64,000 nt of DNA from Deltaproteobacteria bacterium (GTDB lineage Bacteria > Myxococcota_A > UBA9160 > UBA4427), in NCBI GenBank assembly GCA_002691205.1, contig NZHD01000007.1, forward strand, positions 1 to 64,000, written 5' to 3'. The translations under genes were made by a program, and so were the position numbers. The notes under the pieces are model-generated. The model had not been told where the DNA came from. It worked only from the letters and a program-made list of their open reading frames with translations, and did not search any database. Shown here one piece after another: positions 1 through 9,341 of the stretch. Position 1 is the first letter of the stretch. Each line of letters opens with the position of its first letter.

Positions 1-207
1 GGGGCTCTCATGACTCATTTGAGTGATGCTAATCCCAAGCACTTCCAACCGATGAATGTGAACTTTGGACTTTTCCCGCCCCTGGATGAGCCTCTCAAGC
101 GAGGTCGGAAAAAGAGACCGAAGCGGGAGAAGAATGAGGCGCATGCCGCACGTGCCCTGGCTGCGATTACAGCTTATGTCCATCAAGAAGAGGCTCGCCC
201 AGCATGA
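1..207 (+). CDS. trmFO: TrmFO C-terminal end (partial, cut by window edge)
   Basis: The reading frame is open from the first base and holds only the last ~68 residues. The stretch PKHFQPMNVNFGLFPPL is the conserved C-terminal signature of TrmFO, the folate- and FAD-dependent enzyme that makes ribothymidine (m5U54) in tRNA. A basic tail (RGRKKRPKREK) follows, then a helix typical of the family end. The FAD-binding domain lies outside the window. Its stop overlaps the start of xerC in an ATGA, and trmFO-xerC-hslV-hslU is the same order as gid-codV-clpQ-clpY in Bacillus, which supports the call. Confidence 0.85.
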   Translation, partial: GALMTHLSDANPKHFQPMNVNFGLFPPLDEPLKRGRKKRPKREKNEAHAARALAAITAYVHQEEARPA

Positions 208-1232
208 ACTGGAAAAAGGCGATGGGCGATTTTGAGCGGCATCTCCGTGCAGAGCGCGGCTTTTCTGTTCATACGCGGCGCGCCTATCTTTCGGATGTGT
301 CCCAGCTTGCCGATTTTGCAACGGACTCTGTAGATCCGGATCAAGTGGATGCGGAGTTGATTCGGAATTGGCTCGCCAGCCTCTATGGCGCGCGGAGTCC
401 GTCGACTCTAGGCCGTCGTTTGGCGGGTGTGAGAGCTTTCTTTCGTTTTCTCCAGCGTGGTGAGCATGTGGCTTTGGATCCCACGGCTGGACTACCGGCT
501 CCCAAGACACCCAAAGGGGCGCCCCGGCCGCTTTCAGTGGATGATTGTTTTGCATTGGCCGACAAGGGGAAGTCACCCTCGGCCAAGAAGCCTTCTCCTC
601 GCCAAGCTCTGGCCGCTCTACGGGATAACGGGATCGTCGAATTGCTTTACGGCACAGGAATTCGCGTTGGCGAATTGGTGGCCCTCGATGTTCGAGATGT
701 AGATCTCAATCGAGGAGATGTTCGAGTCATGGGTAAGGGAGGGAAAGAGCGAATTGTTCCAATCCCCGAGCAGGCATTATTGGCACTCGAGAATTGGCTC
801 AAGGTGCGAAGCCGCCCAGGCGTTCTGTCGGAGCCTCTTTTTATCGTTTTAAGAAAGGTTGATGCTGCTGAAGTAAAGCGGTTGGGGGCTCGCGATATTC
901 GTAGAATGCTCGAGAAGCGCGGAAATCAGGGCGGCATACAGGACCGTGTCCATCCACATCGACTCCGTCACAGTTATGCGACTCATTTGTTGGACATGGG
1001 AGCGGATTTGCGGGAAATTCAAGAGTTATTGGGACACGCGAGTTTATCTACGACGCAGAAATACACGGCCGTATCAGTGGAACATTTGCGTCAAGTCTAC
1101 GATAGTGCACACCCTCGGGCCCGCGAAAGCATGAAGATCTCTGATGTGCGGCCGATTCGATCTTCGGAGTTCGAACAGGGAGCGGGTGAAGTGAAAAGAA
1201 AAAATACGAATAAGAGGGAGAAGTCGGAATGA
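204..1232 (+). CDS. xerC: Tyrosine recombinase XerC
   Basis: Site-specific recombinase expected to act with XerD at dif to resolve chromosome dimers. It has an N-terminal SAM-like core-binding domain (about residues 1-95) and a C-terminal catalytic domain. The catalytic set is visible: R154 (GTGIRVGEL), K178 (GKGGKER), H252 and R255 (HPHRLRHS), H278 (LGHAS) and the nucleophile Y287 (TTQKYTAVS). At 342 residues it is longer than the usual ~300. A Lys/Ser-rich insert around 120-140 and a ~35-residue charged C-terminal tail account for the difference. The tail is not a family feature and could be dispensable. The start overlaps trmFO by 4 bases and the stop overlaps hslV by 4, so translation is probably coupled. 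Confidence 0.93.
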   Translation: MNWKKAMGDFERHLRAERGFSVHTRRAYLSDVSQLADFATDSVDPDQVDAELIRNWLASLYGARSPSTLGRRLAGVRAFFRFLQRGEHVALDPTAGLPAPKTPKGAPRPLSVDDCFALADKGKSPSAKKPSPRQALAALRDNGIVELLYGTGIRVGELVALDVRDVDLNRGDVRVMGKGGKERIVPIPEQALLALENWLKVRSRPGVLSEPLFIVLRKVDAAEVKRLGARDIRRMLEKRGNQGGIQDRVHPHRLRHSYATHLLDMGADLREIQELLGHASLSTTQKYTAVSVEHLRQVYDSAHPRARESMKISDVRPIRSSEFEQGAGEVKRKNTNKREKSE

Positions 1233-1777
1233 GCCAGGGGACACCCCGGGTCCGGTCTACCACCGTCGTGGCGGTGTTGCGTGAAGGTCAAGTCGCTATG
1301 GCGGCTGATGGTCAAGTCACCGTGGGCGAGATGGTGATGAAGCAAGGCGCCGAGAAAGTGAGGAAGATCGCCAAAGGAAAGGCTGTCGTCGGTTTCGCCG
1401 GGGGCGTGGCCGATGCGCTGACGTTGCTCGAGCGTCTGGAGGGGAAATTTGAGACCTATCCAGGAAATGTTCGACGAGCTGCGGTGGAGCTTGCACGAGA
1501 CTGGCGTACGGATCGAATGCTACGCCGTCTCGAAGCAATGATGGTGGTGGCTGATTCGGAAACCCTTCTTGTCGTATCCGGAAATGGAGATGTGATTGAG
1601 CCTGATGATGGGGTAGCGGCGATTGGCTCCGGAGGCTCCTATGCTCTGGCCGCCGCGCGAGCCTTGTCGAGGCACACATCACTCTCAGCTGAAGAAATTG
1701 CATCGGAAGCCATTCGAATTGCTTCTGAAATTTGTATTTACACCAATGATTCGATTAAGGTAGAAATCCTCCCGTGA
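1229..1777 (+). CDS. hslV: ATP-dependent protease subunit HslV (ClpQ)
   Basis: Proteolytic subunit of the cytoplasmic HslUV machine, an N-terminal-nucleophile threonine protease related to proteasome beta subunits. The family core is clear: [69 protein letters not shown]. In E. coli the catalytic Thr follows the initiator Met directly. Here a 10-residue leader precedes T11, so self-processing between S10 and T11 (as proposed for ClpQ-like forms) or a different start must expose the nucleophile. The ATG overlaps the xerC stop (ATGA), and no closer in-frame start precedes the Thr. Length (182) is normal. Confidence 0.95.
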   Translation: MSQGTPRVRSTTVVAVLREGQVAMAADGQVTVGEMVMKQGAEKVRKIAKGKAVVGFAGGVADALTLLERLEGKFETYPGNVRRAAVELARDWRTDRMLRRLEAMMVVADSETLLVVSGNGDVIEPDDGVAAIGSGGSYALAAARALSRHTSLSAEEIASEAIRIASEICIYTNDSIKVEILP

Positions 1778-3126
1778 ATGAACTCCCTACTTTTACTCCA
1801 CGAGAAATTGTCTCTGAACTAGATCGTTATATTGTCGGACAGCGAGAGGCCAAGAGGGCAGTAGCGATTGCACTGCGTAACCGATGGCGACGTCGCCAAG
1901 TTCCAGAGGAATTAAGAGACGAGATCGCGCCCAAGAATATTATTATGATAGGGGCGACTGGCGTCGGGAAAACTGAAGTGGCCAGGCGCCTAGCTCGACT
2001 CGCACAAGCTCCATTTATTAAAGTTGAAGCCTCTAAGTTCACCGAGGTGGGGTATGTCGGACGAGATGTCGAGTCCATTATTCGAGATCTCATGGAGCTG
2101 TCGGTGGGCTTGGTGACGGAGGAACTAAAGAAGAGTGTTGTGGCGAAGGCGGAAGAGCGAGCCGAGGAGCGTATCCTTGATGCCTTGTTGCCGGCGCCCC
2201 CAGTGGCCGGCGTCGCCGATGATGCGGCTCAAGACCGGTCCAGTGCGACTCGCGAGAAGCTTGAAAAGTTGTTGAGACTGGGTGAACTCGATGAACGCGA
2301 AATTGAAGTCGAACTCACGGAAGAAGGGCCGGGCCCTTCTATGTCGATTATGACGCCGCAAGGGGTTGAGGAGATGGGCGTGCAGTTCAAAGATCTTCTC
2401 GGCGGAATGTTTCCGAGTCAGACCAAACAGAGACGTATGAGTGTCGCCGACGCACGAGTGGCTTACACGAATGAGGAAGCGACTCGACTTGTGGACCCGG
2501 ATGAAGTTCGTGACCTCGCGGTGACACGCGTCGAGCAGAGCGGGATCGTGTTTGTGGACGAGATCGACAAGGTGGCCGTAGGAAGCGGAGGCAAGCAGGG
2601 GCCGGATGTTTCACGTGAAGGTGTGCAGCGAGACCTGCTTCCCATCGTGGAAGGCTCAACCGTCCAGACAAAGCATGGCCCGGTGGTCACAGACCATATT
2701 TTGTTCATTGCAGCAGGGGCGTTTCATCTCGCGAAGCCCTCAGACCTGATTCCGGAACTCCAGGGCCGTTTTCCGATTCGAGTTGAGTTGGCCAGTTTGA
2801 CACGGGACGACCTCTTTAGAATTTTGACTGAGCCAACGAACTCCTTGGTTCGGCAGTACTCGGCTCTCATGGCGACTGAAGGGATCGACTTGGTCTTTGA
2901 AGACGATGGGGTCCACGCCATCGCCGATTTTGCGGCGAGCATCAATGAGAGAAATGCAGATATTGGCGCCCGGCGTCTACATACCGTGATGGAGCGTCTT
3001 TTGGACGACTTGAGCTTTGAGGCCCCGGACATGCCTCCTCGTCGTGTGACCATTGACTCAGACCACGTGAAAAATCGTCTGGGAGACCTAATCGAAGATC
3101 AGGATCTATCGCAGTATATTCTCTGA
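1774..3126 (+). CDS. hslU: ATP-dependent protease ATPase HslU (ClpY)
   Basis: AAA+ unfoldase that feeds substrates into HslV. The protein begins with the family segment [16 protein letters not shown]. Walker A is GATGVGKTE (about residue 60) followed by the pore-loop region [12 protein letters not shown] long charged I-domain occupies about 110-240, Walker B is VFVDEIDK (about 255), and the arginine-finger region [12 protein letters not shown] follows. The last residues LSQYIL match the C-terminal tail that docks into HslV pockets. It starts with GTG overlapping the hslV stop (GTGA), giving a coupled hslV-hslU pair. Length (450) is typical. Confidence 0.96.
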   Translation: MNELPTFTPREIVSELDRYIVGQREAKRAVAIALRNRWRRRQVPEELRDEIAPKNIIMIGATGVGKTEVARRLARLAQAPFIKVEASKFTEVGYVGRDVESIIRDLMELSVGLVTEELKKSVVAKAEERAEERILDALLPAPPVAGVADDAAQDRSSATREKLEKLLRLGELDEREIEVELTEEGPGPSMSIMTPQGVEEMGVQFKDLLGGMFPSQTKQRRMSVADARVAYTNEEATRLVDPDEVRDLAVTRVEQSGIVFVDEIDKVAVGSGGKQGPDVSREGVQRDLLPIVEGSTVQTKHGPVVTDHILFIAAGAFHLAKPSDLIPELQGRFPIRVELASLTRDDLFRILTEPTNSLVRQYSALMATEGIDLVFEDDGVHAIADFAASINERNADIGARRLHTVMERLLDDLSFEAPDMPPRRVTIDSDHVKNRLGDLIEDQDLSQYIL

Positions 3127-3169
3127 ACAGTCTTTGTGGCATGTTTTTCGGTTCATCTCTGGAGAGCGC

Positions 3170-4726
3170 ATGAGCGACGTCGATATGGAAATCCTGGTCA
3201 TTGATGACGAGCAGCATTATCGCGAGAGTATCCGCCAAACTCTCAGCGAAGCGGGTTTGCCTTGTCGCGTAGCGAGTTCCATGGGCGAAGCTCGTGAGAG
3301 AGCAGGGGTTTCGCCGCCTGCTTTGGTGCTTTTAGATCTGGGGTTGCCGAACTCTGACGGCCTTGAAAGCTTGGCTGAATGGCTCTTGGGAGCGAATGCG
3401 CCCAAAGTGATCGTGCTCTCTGATGTTTCTGCCCAAGGAGAGGTACTTGAGGCTTTGAGACGGGGGGCTTCCGACTATCTGGCTAAGCCTTTGCATGAAG
3501 AAGAGCTTTGTTTGGCGGTGAGACGGAATTTGGAGGCTTGGGCGGTCGCCCGAAATCTACGTAACCTTGAAACGCAACTTGAGACACTTGCGATACGAAG
3601 CGAGAGCCTTCACCGAGAGTCAGAGGCCACACCGGTGGCGGATGAGTTCATTCGGCAAGGCGTGGTTGATTTGGCATGTGACGTTCTGAAAGCGCAAAGA
3701 GCGTCATTATTACTTCTCGATACCGCGGGCAAGCACTTGGTTGTGGTGGCGCGATCAGGAACTTTGAGTTCCCGCGAAGGCATGGAACCCATTCCCTGTG
3801 GTGAGGGCGTGTCGGGCTTTGTCTTTTCGCGCGCAAAGCCGATGTGGGTGGAGGACATGGAGACCCATCCTGATCTGGCGACCCTTTCGAACCCTGGACG
3901 GTACCGAAGCAAGAGTTTTGTTGCGGTGCCTATTTTTCACGCAGAGTCTCTGCTGGGCCTCCTTTTTGTGTCCGAGCCAATGGGGCGCAAGGCTTTTGCA
4001 AAGGGCGATCTTTCACTTCTCAGGTGGGCCGCTCAGCCTTTGGCTGAGAACCTTCGTTCGTCCTCGGCTCATGGGCGGAATGGAGGGGGGCTGGATAAGG
4101 ACGGAAGCCGTTTTAGGGAATCGCTGAGGGAGGCTTCTCCGGCCCTGAATGCAGAGGTTCTGTCTAAGCCCGACTCAGACGGTGAAATGGAACTGGAATC
4201 GGAGATGGCACGAGAGATCTGCCAAGCGGTCGCAGATGAGATCGATCCGGCCAGGGTCATCGGAGTGGCACTGGGTCGAGTGGCTGCGCTGCTTCCTGCT
4301 GCACCGGTTTCTCTCTATCTAGCAGATTCAGTGAGTGGAGAATTGCGCTGTGAAGCGACTTTAGACGGGGGCGTGTGTGAGGACCGTCCAGATTTAGAGC
4401 TGCGGAGAGGTCTCACAGGCGTGGCCATTCAAACGGGTCAACTTGTGGCGAGTGAAGATCCCTCGTCAGACCCCAGGTTTGATGTTGAAGTGGATACGCC
4501 GATGGGAGGGAAGGCTCAGCCCATGATGTGTCTCCCCCTCAGATTGCGAGGTAAGTCTGTGGGCCTCTTTAGGGCGTTTCTGCCTGAAGGTGAGCCTGTT
4601 TCGCCTCGTACGGCCGAAGTGCTCTCCGCCGCCCTGTCAGCAGCACTTCGTAGTGTGCTTCTGTACCGTAGTCTCGTTGAGTCTATCGAAGAAGTGGCCG
4701 AGGCTCGCAAAGACAGGCGTAGCTAA
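3170..4726 (+). CDS. Receiver-GAF-GAF response regulator, no DNA-binding output
   Basis: Cytoplasmic signalling protein of 518 residues. Residues 7-125 form an intact receiver: acidic pair D12/D13, phosphoacceptor D56 (LVLLDLGLPNSDG), S84 and K106 (AKP). A short coiled-coil linker (about 135-160) leads to two GAF domains, about 165-300 and 370-505. The first has the usual GEGVSGFVF and SKSFVAVPIF segments and the second has RRGLTGVAI and MMCLPLRL. No HTH, kinase, GGDEF or phosphatase motif was seen, so the output is unknown. A start 36 bases upstream is possible, but the ATG chosen has GGAG six bases in front. It sits between hslU and argB with no obvious functional link to either. Confidence 0.85.
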   Translation: MSDVDMEILVIDDEQHYRESIRQTLSEAGLPCRVASSMGEARERAGVSPPALVLLDLGLPNSDGLESLAEWLLGANAPKVIVLSDVSAQGEVLEALRRGASDYLAKPLHEEELCLAVRRNLEAWAVARNLRNLETQLETLAIRSESLHRESEATPVADEFIRQGVVDLACDVLKAQRASLLLLDTAGKHLVVVARSGTLSSREGMEPIPCGEGVSGFVFSRAKPMWVEDMETHPDLATLSNPGRYRSKSFVAVPIFHAESLLGLLFVSEPMGRKAFAKGDLSLLRWAAQPLAENLRSSSAHGRNGGGLDKDGSRFRESLREASPALNAEVLSKPDSDGEMELESEMAREICQAVADEIDPARVIGVALGRVAALLPAAPVSLYLADSVSGELRCEATLDGGVCEDRPDLELRRGLTGVAIQTGQLVASEDPSSDPRFDVEVDTPMGGKAQPMMCLPLRLRGKSVGLFRAFLPEGEPVSPRTAEVLSAALSAALRSVLLYRSLVESIEEVAEARKDRRS

Positions 4727-4738
4727 GATCGATTTAAA

Positions 4739-4757
4739 TTTTGAATGCAATTCAAAA
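4739..4757. promoter_or_regulatory. Possible ARG-box-like operator upstream of argB
   Basis: Inverted repeat TTTTGAAT-GCA-ATTCAAAA with perfect 8-base arms, in an AT-rich gap 70 bases before argB. The half sites TGAAT...ATTCA are those of ArgR boxes. The spacing here is 3 instead of the classical 4, so the match is imperfect. No ArgR gene is in the window. The position in front of an arginine biosynthesis gene is what makes it worth noting. Confidence 0.4.
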
Positions 4758-4827
4758 AGAGAGTGGCATACAAAAGCGAGTTTGATTGGACTGATTTCGG
4801 TCTGAATCGAAGGAGAGATTTGAGAGC

Positions 4828-5682
4828 ATGAGGAGCCTTGTAGAGAAGGCTGAGGTCTTGATCGAGGCATTGCCGTATATCAGGCGTTTTTTCGGCAAGA
4901 CGATTGTGATCAAGTACGGCGGCCACGCCATGCTTGAAGCGGACTTGCGCGCTTCTTTCGCGGATGATGTCGTGCTGCTCAAGTATGTGGGTCTTCGGCC
5001 TGTCATTGTGCATGGGGGTGGGCCTCAAATCGCACGTCAGCTCGATCGAATCGGAAAGCAAGCCACTTTTGTGGATGGTCTCAGAGTCACCGATGACGAA
5101 ACGATGGAAGTCGTGGAGATGGTCCTCGGCGGAACGGTCAATCGAGAAATCGTAGGCTTGATCCAGGGGGCCGGAGGTCGAGCAGCGGGCCTTACGGGCT
5201 GCGATGGGAGCCTTCTTAGAGTAGAAAAGAAGATCATAGAGGGTCGGGATATTGGGCGAGTGGGGCAGGTCATCAATGTGGACCCAACGGCTCTTTCCGC
5301 GGTCTCCGAAGGTGGATTTGTTCCTGTGATCGCCCCGATCGGTCTTGATGAGTCCGGATTGACCTACAATGTGAACGCCGATGAGGCGGCCGGTGCGATC
5401 GCGGTGGCGCTGGGTGCCGAAAAATTTTTATTACTGACGGATGTGGAGGGCGTTCTCGATGGCCAAGGCGAACGCGTGAGCGAGATGACTCGGTCCTCGA
5501 CTCAGAAGCTGATAGAGGATGGCATCATTCTGGGCGGGATGATTCCGAAGGTTGAATGCTGCTTAAGCGCGCTTGCGGGAGGGGTGTCGAAGGCCCACAT
5601 CGTCGACGGTCGCGTTTCCCATGCGATTCTGCTCGAGATGTTTACAGACGATGCAGGTGTGGGAACGGTTTTTACTCCCTGA
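4828..5682 (+). CDS. argB: Acetylglutamate kinase
   Basis: Phosphorylates N-acetyl-L-glutamate with ATP, the second step of arginine synthesis. Amino-acid-kinase fold motifs are visible: IVIKYGGHAM with the phosphate-binding Lys (about residue 30), VIVHGGGPQI, an Asn/Asp-rich segment TYNVNADEAAGAIA, and GGMIPKVECCLSAL. The extra N-terminal helix (LVEKAEVLIEALPYIRRFFG) is typical of the hexameric, arginine-inhibited NAGKs, so feedback inhibition is likely. A strong AAGGAGAG lies ahead of the ATG. argF follows after 26 bases, with no argD between. Length (284) is normal. Confidence 0.95.
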   Translation: MRSLVEKAEVLIEALPYIRRFFGKTIVIKYGGHAMLEADLRASFADDVVLLKYVGLRPVIVHGGGPQIARQLDRIGKQATFVDGLRVTDDETMEVVEMVLGGTVNREIVGLIQGAGGRAAGLTGCDGSLLRVEKKIIEGRDIGRVGQVINVDPTALSAVSEGGFVPVIAPIGLDESGLTYNVNADEAAGAIAVALGAEKFLLLTDVEGVLDGQGERVSEMTRSSTQKLIEDGIILGGMIPKVECCLSALAGGVSKAHIVDGRVSHAILLEMFTDDAGVGTVFTP

Positions 5683-5708
5683 CGGGGTGCTCTTCGAAGG
5701 GAGCGGGT

Positions 5709-6638
5709 ATGCCTAAAGATTTTTTGACAGTGGCTGATTGGACGGCCAGCGAATTAGGAGAGATTCTTTCTCGCGCACAGACCTTGCGAGAATTGCATCG
5801 CGCAGGAGAGCGACCGCAAACGCTTTTGGGTCGGACCTTGGCAATGTATTTCGAAAAGCCCTCACTTCGAACACATGTGACGTTCGAAGCGGGAATCGAA
5901 CAACTGGGAGGCCACGCCGTTTTATTGCGGCCTGAACAGGTTGGTATCGGAACGAGAGAGAGCCCAAGAGATGTGGCCCTCAACCTTTCAAGATGGGTGG
6001 ATGGCTTGATGGCACGGACCTTCAGTCATGAACTTCTTGAGCAATTGGCGCAAGAGGCGTCGATTCCAGTCATCAATGGGCTAACGGATCTATTACATCC
6101 CTGTCAGGCAATGGCCGATCTACAGACGATCGCAGCCATCATGGAGCCTGGGGAAGCGGTTGTTGCTTTTGTCGGCGATGGAAACAATGTGTCTCATTCG
6201 TTGATGCTCTTGAGTGCCGTCATGGGTATGAAAATTCGAATCGCAACGCCTCAAGGTCATCAGCCCGCAGTTGAGATTCAGCGGCAGGCAGAGGGAATCG
6301 CCTCGAGTACCGGAGCGCAGATTTTGCTCACGGAGGATCCCTTCGAAGCCGTGATCGGGTCGAACTTTATCTACACCGATACGTGGACGAGTATGGGCCA
6401 AGAAGATGAGGCTGAGTTAAGGCGACAAATTTTTGCACCCTATCAGGTGAATCAAAAATTGGTTGAAGTGGCGCCGGAAGCTTGGTTGATGCACTGCTTG
6501 CCAGCCCATCGCGGCGAGGAGATCACGAGTGAACTCCTCGATGGGGGGCAAAGCCTGATTTACGAACAGGCGGAGAATCGTCTTCATGCCCAAAAGGCCG
6601 TGCTTGAGCGTCTACTCGTAGCCACGCCTCCCACATAG
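5709..6638 (+). CDS. argF: Ornithine carbamoyltransferase
   Basis: Transfers the carbamoyl group to ornithine to give citrulline. Carbamoyl-phosphate loop KPSLRTHVTFEAG (about residues 45-57), HPCQAMADLQT (about 125-135), the ornithine-binding FVGDGNNVSHSLM, and HCLPAHRGEEI near the C-terminus are all canonical for OTC rather than aspartate transcarbamoylase. Reading through an earlier in-frame start would overlap argB by over 100 bases. The chosen ATG (MPKDFLTVADW) gives the normal length of 309 and a GAGCGGG stretch upstream. Probably one operon with argB. Confidence 0.94.
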   Translation: MPKDFLTVADWTASELGEILSRAQTLRELHRAGERPQTLLGRTLAMYFEKPSLRTHVTFEAGIEQLGGHAVLLRPEQVGIGTRESPRDVALNLSRWVDGLMARTFSHELLEQLAQEASIPVINGLTDLLHPCQAMADLQTIAAIMEPGEAVVAFVGDGNNVSHSLMLLSAVMGMKIRIATPQGHQPAVEIQRQAEGIASSTGAQILLTEDPFEAVIGSNFIYTDTWTSMGQEDEAELRRQIFAPYQVNQKLVEVAPEAWLMHCLPAHRGEEITSELLDGGQSLIYEQAENRLHAQKAVLERLLVATPPT

Positions 6639-6799
6639 CCCCTCGGGGCCCATGCCTTTCCTTCTGATCACGCTTTTTCCCCGACTTCGGTGGATTGGGC
6701 TCTTCGCTCACGGTCTTCGCTCAGGTTCTTAGAGGACCGGCCGATATTTACTGATAGTGGGCGTGACATGATGGAATGGTCACGCCTCTGGAGGCGGCA

Positions 6800-7747
6800 A
6801 TGCAGGAGCAGGAAAGTGGGACAGCCGTGGGAAGGCGCGTTCTCAGGCTCGCACCGGGTTTTGATCCGGGCGGGATCAAGCCTTCGTCCGTGGAGTTCTT
6901 TCTTCTTTCCCGTATCGATGGGCGAACGCCTTGGCGTGTGTTGCGAGAGATGGGAGGCATGTCGGTCGAGGAGTCTGATTTGTGCCTTGAGAGTTGGTTG
7001 GCGGCTGGGTTCGTAGAAGTTTGTCACAGCGATTGCGGGGACCAGGGTCTTCGTAGGTCGCTCTCTTGCGAAGGGAGTACCAAAGTATCTGACTCACTTC
7101 GGGTTGATCCAAGTCTCGATCTCGACCTTCAAACACAGCGGCGGGTGACTGAATTACTCGGTCTGCTGGAAGGCCCTGATGCGCTGCTGTTGGGCGTGAG
7201 CGACGAGGCAAACGAGAAAGATCTGAAACGCGCATATTTCAAGTTGTCGCGAGAGTTTCACCCGGACCGCTACTTCAGGCGAAATTTAGGCCCCTATCGA
7301 AATCAGATCGAGATCATTTTTAAGGGAATTCAGAAAGCCTACGAAAATTTGTCTCGGCCTCCGCTGGCTTCATCTGTTGTCAGGGATGCTGTTCTCAGGA
7401 AAAAAGAGAATGGAATTTTGTCATCGGACTCAGGTCATTCGCAAGATGAGTCGACGCCTGGTGACTTTCAAGGTTTACGCTCAGAGCGCGAGCAGAGAGC
7501 GCGCGAGTTAATGCGGGCTGCGGCCCAAGCGATTTCACAGAATCACTTTTCGGAGGCTCGGAGGTGTCTAGAAATTGTTGCTGATTTCGAGCCTGAGACT
7601 CCCTTCCTTCGTCAAACTCTGGCTCACGTGCGCTCAAGGTCAGTTGATCCTGTTGAGGCCGTGGTAAAAGAAGAAGTAGGCCAAAGTCTATTTTCGTCAC
7701 CGAGTCGCAAATCGGAAACTCGTCATCGATATGTTCGGACGGGTTGA
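6800..7747 (+). CDS. J-domain protein, likely co-chaperone of the adjacent Hsp70
   Basis: The N-terminal ~95 residues contain a compact helical module (FFLLSRIDGRTPWRVLREM followed by LAAGFVEV) of the kind seen in PATAN/DUF4388 proteins. A J domain follows at about residues 130-185 with the HPD motif at 154-156 (SREFHPDRYF). The C-terminal part is helical and charged with a TPR-like stretch (ARELMRAAAQAISQNHFSEA). There is no Gly/Phe or zinc-finger region, so this is a type-III J protein, not DnaJ itself. The ATG has GGAGG five bases upstream; an ATG 24 bases earlier has none. The Hsp70 gene begins 12 bases after its stop. Confidence 0.82.
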   Translation: MQEQESGTAVGRRVLRLAPGFDPGGIKPSSVEFFLLSRIDGRTPWRVLREMGGMSVEESDLCLESWLAAGFVEVCHSDCGDQGLRRSLSCEGSTKVSDSLRVDPSLDLDLQTQRRVTELLGLLEGPDALLLGVSDEANEKDLKRAYFKLSREFHPDRYFRRNLGPYRNQIEIIFKGIQKAYENLSRPPLASSVVRDAVLRKKENGILSSDSGHSQDESTPGDFQGLRSEREQRARELMRAAAQAISQNHFSEARRCLEIVADFEPETPFLRQTLAHVRSRSVDPVEAVVKEEVGQSLFSSPSRKSETRHRYVRTG

Positions 7748-7759
7748 ATAAGGGATTGC

Positions 7760-9331
7760 ATGGGCAGAGTCATTGGAATTGACTTAGGTACGACCAATAG
7801 TTGTGTCGCCGTGTTTGAAGACGGGCGGCCTATCGTTGTTCCTAATTCTGGCGGATACAAGACAACCCCTTCCATGTTTGGTGTGGCCGATGACGGCAAG
7901 CGACTGGTCGGTCATCTCGCTAAACGACAAGCGATCACGAATGCTCGGCACACGGTCTTCGCGACGAAGAGGCTGATTGGTCGGCGTTTCGACGATACCG
8001 AAGCCCAAAGGACGCTTGAGTTTTCTCCATTTGAAATCGTGAGAGGTCCCAACGATGATCCTCGAGTTCGAATTGGAGAGAAAGCTTTCACGTGTCCGGA
8101 AATTGCTGGAATTATACTTCGGCGGATGAAGCGGGTCGCTGAGGAATATTTGGGCGAACCCGTTGAGGAAGCGGTCATTACCGTTCCTGCCTATTTCACG
8201 GATACGCAGAGGCAGTGCACTCGTGACGCTGGCAAAATTGCGGGACTCGAGGTGTTGCGCATTATTAACGAGCCCACAGCGGCCGCTCTGGCGTATGGCA
8301 TGACTCGACATGGCGATGAGAAAATTGCCGTCTACGACCTAGGAGGTGGAACCTTCGATATCTCTATTCTTGAGATGTCTTCGGGTGTTCTTGAGGTCTT
8401 GGCCACCGCTGGAAATACTTTTCTCGGAGGAGAGGATCTCGACCGCCGAATTGTCACACATCTTGTACAGGGCTTCGAAAAGACCGCCAAGATTGATCTC
8501 AAGGGTGATGCCATGGCTTTGCAGCGACTTAAGGATGCAGCTGAAAAAGCGAAATGTGACCTCTCGGTGCGAGAAGTCGCTGAAGTCAACTTGCCGTTTA
8601 TCACGAGTTCCGGTGGAGAGCCGCAACACTTGAATACGGAAATCAGTCGGGAGACCCTTGAAGATCTCGTCCAAGATATTGTAGAGGAGACTCTCAAGAG
8701 TGTTGATGAGTGCTTAGCTGATGCGGGGCTGTCGGCCTCTGAGGTGAATCAGGTCGTGATCGTAGGTGGACAAACGCGCATGCCCATGGTTCAGGAGGCG
8801 GTCACTCGTCATTTTGGCCGTCGACCGCATAAGGGCGTCAATCCAGATGAAGTCGTGGCATTGGGGGCGGTGCTTCATGCGCATATGCTGGTTGAGGAAG
8901 AAAAAGAGTTGCTGCTCTTGGACGTAACGCCTTTGTCTCTGGGGATCAGCACATTCGGCGGTCACTTTGCTCGTCTCATAGAACGAAATACCACTGTTCC
9001 TGTGACGAAGGCACATATCTTCACGACGACCCGAGATGATCAGTCGGCCGTTAAAATTCGTGTTCTTCAGGGCGAAAGTGATTTGGCGGAAGAGAATGAT
9101 CTTCTTGGAGAATTTATTCTGGCAGGCATACCTCTCGCTCCAAAGGGTGAGCCCGAGATCGAAGTCAGTTTTGATATTGACTCAAGCGGTATGGTGAGTG
9201 TCTCTGCGCGAGATTTGGCGACGGGGAGCGAGCAATCGATTGCCGTCAATTCAACGAGTACGTTGACCTCAGAAGAGCTTGAGCAACTCGTAGCCGACCA
9301 TGAAGCCGGTGAAGTTCGACTCAAGGGGTAG
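7760..9331 (+). CDS. Hsp70 family chaperone lacking the C-terminal lid
   Basis: Hsp70 paralogue of 523 residues, compared with ~640 for DnaK. The actin-like ATPase domain is complete: GIDLGTTNSCVAVFEDG (N-term), VITVPAYFTDTQRQ, INEPTAAALAYG, YDLGGGTFDISI (about 192) and VVIVGGQTRMPM (about 335). A beta-sandwich substrate-binding domain follows (LLLDVTPLSLGIST, about 385-505). The chain ends just after the first residues of the lid helix (LTSEELEQLVADHE), so most of the helical lid is missing. It is therefore unlikely to be the main DnaK. It probably acts with the J protein encoded 12 bases upstream. Convergent with the next gene, 10 bases apart. Confidence 0.9.
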   Translation: MGRVIGIDLGTTNSCVAVFEDGRPIVVPNSGGYKTTPSMFGVADDGKRLVGHLAKRQAITNARHTVFATKRLIGRRFDDTEAQRTLEFSPFEIVRGPNDDPRVRIGEKAFTCPEIAGIILRRMKRVAEEYLGEPVEEAVITVPAYFTDTQRQCTRDAGKIAGLEVLRIINEPTAAALAYGMTRHGDEKIAVYDLGGGTFDISILEMSSGVLEVLATAGNTFLGGEDLDRRIVTHLVQGFEKTAKIDLKGDAMALQRLKDAAEKAKCDLSVREVAEVNLPFITSSGGEPQHLNTEISRETLEDLVQDIVEETLKSVDECLADAGLSASEVNQVVIVGGQTRMPMVQEAVTRHFGRRPHKGVNPDEVVALGAVLHAHMLVEEEKELLLLDVTPLSLGISTFGGHFARLIERNTTVPVTKAHIFTTTRDDQSAVKIRVLQGESDLAEENDLLGEFILAGIPLAPKGEPEIEVSFDIDSSGMVSVSARDLATGSEQSIAVNSTSTLTSEELEQLVADHEAGEVRLKG

Positions 9332-9341
9332 ATCCGAACTC

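Noticed and set aside
204-1232. Tyrosine recombinase as evidence of a mobile element
   Set aside because: It is chromosomal XerC in its conserved trmFO-xerC-hslVU setting, with no att repeats or phage genes.
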